DNA from: Myxococcales bacterium
GTDB taxonomy: Bacteria; Myxococcota_A; Polyangia; Haliangiales; Haliangiaceae
Length of the DNA: 64,000 nucleotides
Assembly (NCBI GenBank): GCA_016794525.1
Contig: JAEUJY010000018.1
Coordinates: 1-64,000, forward strand
Reading direction: 5' to 3'
Within the stretch, counting starts at the first letter, position 1. The number at the start of each line of letters is the position of its first letter. Of this stretch, positions 60,671 through 64,000 are shown piece by piece. A program made the position numbers and the translations under genes. The notes below the pieces were generated by a model, which saw only the letters and a list, made by a program, of their open reading frames with translations, was not told where the DNA came from and made no database searches.

Positions 60671-62701
60671 ATGTCCGTTTCTGTGTTTCGCCGCGCTGGG
60701 GCGCGCGGCCTGGGGATCTTTGCGCTGATCGTCGTGCCGCTCTGGCTCGGCCTCGGCACCGCGTTCGCGCAAGGTGATGATCCGCCGGGTGACGACCCGC
60801 CGGCGGCCGGCGACCAACCCGCGGCCGACGACCACCCCGCCGCCGCGGGCGACGACCACCCCGCCGCCGCGGGCGACGATCACCCCGCCGCCGCGGGCGA
60901 CGACCAGCCCGCTGGCGACCAGCCCGCCGGCGATCAGCCCGCTGGCGACCAGCCCGCCGGCGATCAGCCCGCCGGCGACCAGCCCGCCGGCGATCAGCCC
61001 GCGGCCGATCAGCCCAACCCGGCCGACGACAAGCCCGACGACCACCCGGCCGGCGCCGTCGACGACCCCAGCATCCCCGGCGACGAGGACAGCCTCGCCG
61101 ACGACCCGCCCGGCGACACCGACCCCGGCCCCGCGGACACCAGCGACGACATGGGCGCGTTCGATCCGTCGGATGACGAACTCGAGGCCGCCGACGACGA
61201 CGCCGAGGACGTCGCGGTGGTGATGGACGAGGACGGCGAGCCCTACATCCAGGCCGACTCCGACGGCGACGGCAAGGTCACCGCCGAGGAGCTGGCCGAG
61301 GAGAAGGAGTTCGACACCGCCTACGCCGACATCCCCAACGAGGTCAGCGACGAGGCGCTCGACAAGCGCCCCGAGGACGCCGAGCTGATGCCGTCGATCA
61401 CGATCGAGCACTTCCGCAAGCTGGTGCAGCTGGCCAAGCGCAAGGTGCTGGCCCGCATGGAGGCCAAGATCGCGAAGAAGTCCGAGGCGCGCCTCAAGAA
61501 GATCGCGACGCTGATCTCGATCTTCTCGCTCGCGGGCTTCCTGCTCCTCTTCATGCCGTTCGGGCTCAACAAGAAGTACCCGGGCCAGATGGGCAACCTG
61601 TTCAAGTACTCGGGCCTGGCCGCGGTCACGTTCTTCGTGACGGTCAACCTGTTCGGCGCGATCGTCATCGGCATGCGCTCGGCGCAGGGCGCCGTCGGCA
61701 ACCAGACCAACCCCCAGCTCAAGCTGGCCGCCGGCTTCTTCGACACGCTCGACCACAACGCCGAGCGCTACGTGAACATGGGCCGCGAGGTGTTCGCGCC
61801 GACGCTCGAGTCGCTCAAGGGCGACAGCGACGAGCAGCCGGCCGCGGTGCTGCTGGCCAACGGCCAGAAGGTCGTCAAGAAGGCGATGGTGTTCAAGACC
61901 ATCGCCGGCTACTTCAAGAAGGTGAGCTTCATCTTCGGCATGCTGCCGGTGGTGCTGCTCGGCGTGACGCTGATCTTGTTCATCCTCGCCATCAAGCCGA
62001 CGCTGATGGAGATCATCAAGCTGCCGGCCACGGTGGCGGCCGGCGGCGGCGGCGCCGACGGCGTGGTCAAGCGCGCGATGCGCCGGGTCGGCGGCGAGTT
62101 CGTCGCGACGCTGTGCACGCTCGGCGTGCTGATCGTGCTGTCGATGGTCGCCGGCTTCGTGATGGGCAAGGTCGTCGAGCCGATGCTCGACACGCTGATC
62201 ACCTGCTTCGCCCGCGCGCTCGACTACCTGCAGTTCGTCGAGGACGCGTCGGCCGGCATGGTCGGGCTGATGCTGTTCAGCGTGATCCTCGCGCTGGTGT
62301 TCAACCTGCTGGTCGTGATCCTGTCGATGTCGTTCTTCCTCGGCCGCACCCAGAAGATCTTCCAGCAGCGCTGGAACGAGGGCGTGCCGCTGGCGGCCCA
62401 CGCGCGCTGGTGGAAGTGGGGCATCCCGTCGGTGCTGCTGGCGCTGGCGCTGCCGCTGGTCTACCTGGCGATCGCCAAGGTCGCGGTGGCCGCGGTCGAG
62501 CGCAAGATCATGGCCTCGGTGACCGACGCCGAGAAGGTCAACTGGACGACGCTGCTGATGGCGACGCCGGCGCTGCTGGTGGTCGGCTTCCTGGTCGTGC
62601 TGTGGGCCGGCCGCGGCGTCAAGGCGATGGGCTTCCTGGCCAAGTACAAGGTCAAGCTGGCGGCGGCCGCGCCCGCCCCGGCGCCCGCCCCGGCGGCCTG
62701 A
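60671..62701 (+). CDS. Repeat-rich acidic multi-pass membrane protein
   Basis: This 676-residue protein has a signal peptide ending AFAQG. Residues about 38-150 are an acidic Pro/Asp-rich region with three DDHPAAAG repeats and about eight GDQPA repeats. A single EF-hand-like loop DSDGDGKVTAEE lies near 197. From about 275 there are seven or so transmembrane helices (SIFSLAGFLLLFMPFGL, LAAVTFFVTVNLFGAIVIG, LGVTLILFILAIKPTL, GLMLFSVILALVFNLLVVI). The tail is APAPAP-rich. GGGAG precedes ATG 60671. Possibly a Ca-sensing channel or transport component; this is inference. Confidence 0.75.
   Translation: MSVSVFRRAGARGLGIFALIVVPLWLGLGTAFAQGDDPPGDDPPAAGDQPAADDHPAAAGDDHPAAAGDDHPAAAGDDQPAGDQPAGDQPAGDQPAGDQPAGDQPAGDQPAADQPNPADDKPDDHPAGAVDDPSIPGDEDSLADDPPGDTDPGPADTSDDMGAFDPSDDELEAADDDAEDVAVVMDEDGEPYIQADSDGDGKVTAEELAEEKEFDTAYADIPNEVSDEALDKRPEDAELMPSITIEHFRKLVQLAKRKVLARMEAKIAKKSEARLKKIATLISIFSLAGFLLLFMPFGLNKKYPGQMGNLFKYSGLAAVTFFVTVNLFGAIVIGMRSAQGAVGNQTNPQLKLAAGFFDTLDHNAERYVNMGREVFAPTLESLKGDSDEQPAAVLLANGQKVVKKAMVFKTIAGYFKKVSFIFGMLPVVLLGVTLILFILAIKPTLMEIIKLPATVAAGGGGADGVVKRAMRRVGGEFVATLCTLGVLIVLSMVAGFVMGKVVEPMLDTLITCFARALDYLQFVEDASAGMVGLMLFSVILALVFNLLVVILSMSFFLGRTQKIFQQRWNEGVPLAAHARWWKWGIPSVLLALALPLVYLAIAKVAVAAVERKIMASVTDAEKVNWTTLLMATPALLVVGFLVVLWAGRGVKAMGFLAKYKVKLAAAAPAPAPAPAA
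60827..60898 (+). repeat. Three tandem 24-base coding repeats
   Basis: Each unit encodes DDHPAAAG and starts GACGACCACCCCGCC (third unit GACGATCACC...). They are near-identical at DNA level, suggesting recent expansion. Confidence 0.8.
60899..61018 (+). repeat. Eight tandem 15-base coding repeats
   Basis: Units of the type GGCGACCAGCCCGCC encode GDQPA, with alternating GAC/GAT codons. The first and last units are degenerate. Confidence 0.8.
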
Positions 62702-62704
62702 CGC

Positions 62705-63514
62705 TCACGCGGCGAACAGCTGCGACAGGCTGACGTCGAGCTGGCTCTGCACCAGCGCCCCGACCCGCTCGATCTCCGACGGCGTCAGCCCGAGGCGCTC
62801 GGTGAGCAGGCCGCGGGTCGCCGCGTGCAGCTCGTCCTTGGCCCGCTGCACCCAGCGGGCGGCGGTCGCGCGGTGGACGGCGTAGACCGCGCCGATCTCG
62901 TCGATCGACAGCCCCTCGGTGAAGTGCATCGCCAGCACCGCGCGCAGGCGGGGCTCGAGCGCCAGCGCGGCGTCGCGCAGCGCCGCGGCGAACGCGGTGG
63001 CGTGCTGCTGCTTGAGCAGGTCGAGCTCGGGGTTGCCGGTGGCGACCAGCGACAGCGCGCCGGCCCAGTCGTCGTCGGCGACCTCGCGCTTGCGGCCCTG
63101 GGCCCGGCGCATCATCAGCGCGGTGCGCACCGCCGCCACCGCGACCCACGCGCGCAGCGGCCCGCGCCCGGCGTAGTCGGCCAGCCGCGGCGTCCCGTCA
63201 CCGACCAGCAGGTGCGCGCGCAGGCGCTGGCACACCTCGTCGACGAACGCCGGCGATCGATCGATCGCGCGCACCGCGTCGCCGGCCGGCCGGACGACGC
63301 GCTCGTCGAAGCCGCGCAGCGCCGCCGGGTCGCCGGCCAGGCACGCCCACGCCAGGTACAGATCGGCGGCGTGGGCCGCCAGCGCGGCGGGCTCGAGCGC
63401 GCCGGCGCGCGCGCCGAACGCCGCGACCGTCAGCGTCACGCCGGGGTGCGCCGCGGCGCCCGCCGCGTGGGCGCGCTCGATCTGCTCCGCGTCCGCGACG
63501 CTCACCTCCGCCAT
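62705..63514 (-). CDS. ECF-like sigma factor (myxobacterial family)
   Basis: In this 269-residue protein region-2-like sequence lies around 70-150 (RLADYAGRGPLRAWVAVAAV, then RTALMMRRAQGRKRE). Region 4 has LRAVLAMHFTEGLSIDEIGA and a recognition helix VHRATAARWVQRAKDELHAA. The layout resembles the Myxococcales-specific sigma-70 family (TIGR03001-like). GTG 63505 is an alternative start to ATG 63514; an AT-rich GATATATG lies just upstream. No anti-sigma gene is adjacent, but zinc-finger kinases are. Confidence 0.8.
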   Translation of the reverse strand: MAEVSVADAEQIERAHAAGAAAHPGVTLTVAAFGARAGALEPAALAAHAADLYLAWACLAGDPAALRGFDERVVRPAGDAVRAIDRSPAFVDEVCQRLRAHLLVGDGTPRLADYAGRGPLRAWVAVAAVRTALMMRRAQGRKREVADDDWAGALSLVATGNPELDLLKQQHATAFAAALRDAALALEPRLRAVLAMHFTEGLSIDEIGAVYAVHRATAARWVQRAKDELHAATRGLLTERLGLTPSEIERVGALVQSQLDVSLSQLFAA

Positions 63515-63572
63515 ATATCACCGGCGTCGCCCCCGGTGGCAGCGGCCGCGGGCCCCCGCGCCGCGCCGCGCG

Positions 63573-64000
63573 TCACAGCGGCACCACGCCGCCGACCGGC
63601 TCGTCGTCGCCGCGGTCCTCGCGATCGCCGTAGCCGAGCTGGCCGCGATCGTTGGCGCCCCAGCACACCACGGCGCCGCCGATCAGCAGCGCGCAGGTGT
63701 GATCGCCGCCGGCGGTGATCGCGCGGGCCGGGCCGGGCAGCGGCACCAGCCCGGCGGCCGCCGGCGGTCCGCTGCCGCCGACCGGCGTCTCGTCGCCGTA
63801 GCCGAGCTGGCCGCGCTCGTTGGCGCCCCAGCAGACCACGCCGCCGCCCTCCAGCACCGCGCAGGTGTGGCGGTCGCCCGCGGCGAGCACCTGGACCGTG
63901 CCGCCCAGGTCGATCGGCGCGTGGTCGCCCGGCGTGTTGACCACGCCGATGTCGCTGGTGGCGCCCGTGCCGAGCCGCCCGTCGAGCCCGCGGCCCCAGC
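63573..64000 (-). CDS. RCC1-repeat protein (C-terminal end, partial)
   Basis: The frame enters from the right edge (it can be read from 63999) and ends at TCA 63573-63575. Three RCC1 blades are visible, each with a WG-x-N/R-GQLG-x-G-like core: WGRGLDGRLGTG, CWGANERGQLGYGD and CWGANDRGQLGYGD, with HTCAVL/HTCALL between. Proteins of this type in myxobacteria are often secreted or surface lipoproteins with a seven-bladed propeller used for binding. The start and any signal peptide lie outside the window. Confidence 0.85.
   Translation of the reverse strand, partial: WGRGLDGRLGTGATSDIGVVNTPGDHAPIDLGGTVQVLAAGDRHTCAVLEGGGVVCWGANERGQLGYGDETPVGGSGPPAAAGLVPLPGPARAITAGGDHTCALLIGGAVVCWGANDRGQLGYGDREDRGDDEPVGGVVPL

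Overview
The window is one contiguous stretch of very GC-rich bacterial chromosome, roughly three quarters G+C by eye, with coding sequence on both strands and almost no gap longer than 250 bases. Lipoproteins, AgmX/PglI-type C-termini, anti-sigma-zinc-finger Ser/Thr kinases, a FHA-type sigma-54 activator, WD40 and TPR kinases and RCC1 repeats point to a predatory or soil Myxococcota, most like the Kofleriaceae/Haliangiales or Polyangia. That placement is an inference from gene content. I saw no rRNA, tRNA, CRISPR array, transposase or phage structural gene.

Region 1 (1-13.8 kb) looks like an effector/immunity island. A 1480-residue DUF4157-type (HExxH) protein is translationally coupled to a 218-residue protein, then a pseudokinase and a membrane protein. 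Next come a RraB-family protein and a secreted protein with a PD-(D/E)xK-like C-terminus coupled to a type-VI-immunity-like (DUF3396-like) protein. A paralogue of the 218-residue protein follows, divergent from a second DUF4157 protein. That second DUF4157 protein ends in a spore-transglutaminase-like domain and is coupled to a lipoprotein.

Region 2 (13.9-30.4 kb) holds a SWIM/SNF2 helicase, a dihaem cytochrome lipoprotein, TPR and AgmX-type lipoproteins and outer-membrane proteins. It also has a WD40 kinase divergent from a sigma-like factor that carries an HMA-like insertion, a carrier protein with its amino-acid ligase, a peptidoglycan amidase-like protein and the RIC Fe-S repair protein. 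Region 3 (30.5-39.1 kb) has a large PHP/LGFP lipoprotein divergent from a four-gene operon of unrecognised proteins (one with HEVGHQ). The intergenic space between them carries two matching dyads.

Region 4 (39.2-57.2 kb) includes a FHA/AAA+/HTH activator coupled to a TPR kinase, lipB coupled to a DTW-domain protein, and an E2-like acyltransferase with an altered active site. It also contains two small Cys-rich membrane paralogues, an ABC exporter, and an aldo/keto reductase-polynucleotide kinase-HAD fusion. Region 5 (57.2-64 kb) has another zinc-finger/TPR kinase, a DUF4234 protein, a repeat-rich multi-pass membrane protein, an ECF-like sigma factor and the end of an RCC1 protein.

Two features run through the window. 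Genes are often packed with ATGA or GTGA overlaps. A T-A-N3-T hexamer also sits 6-8 bases upstream of the start codon of a dozen genes, which suggests widespread leaderless transcription.
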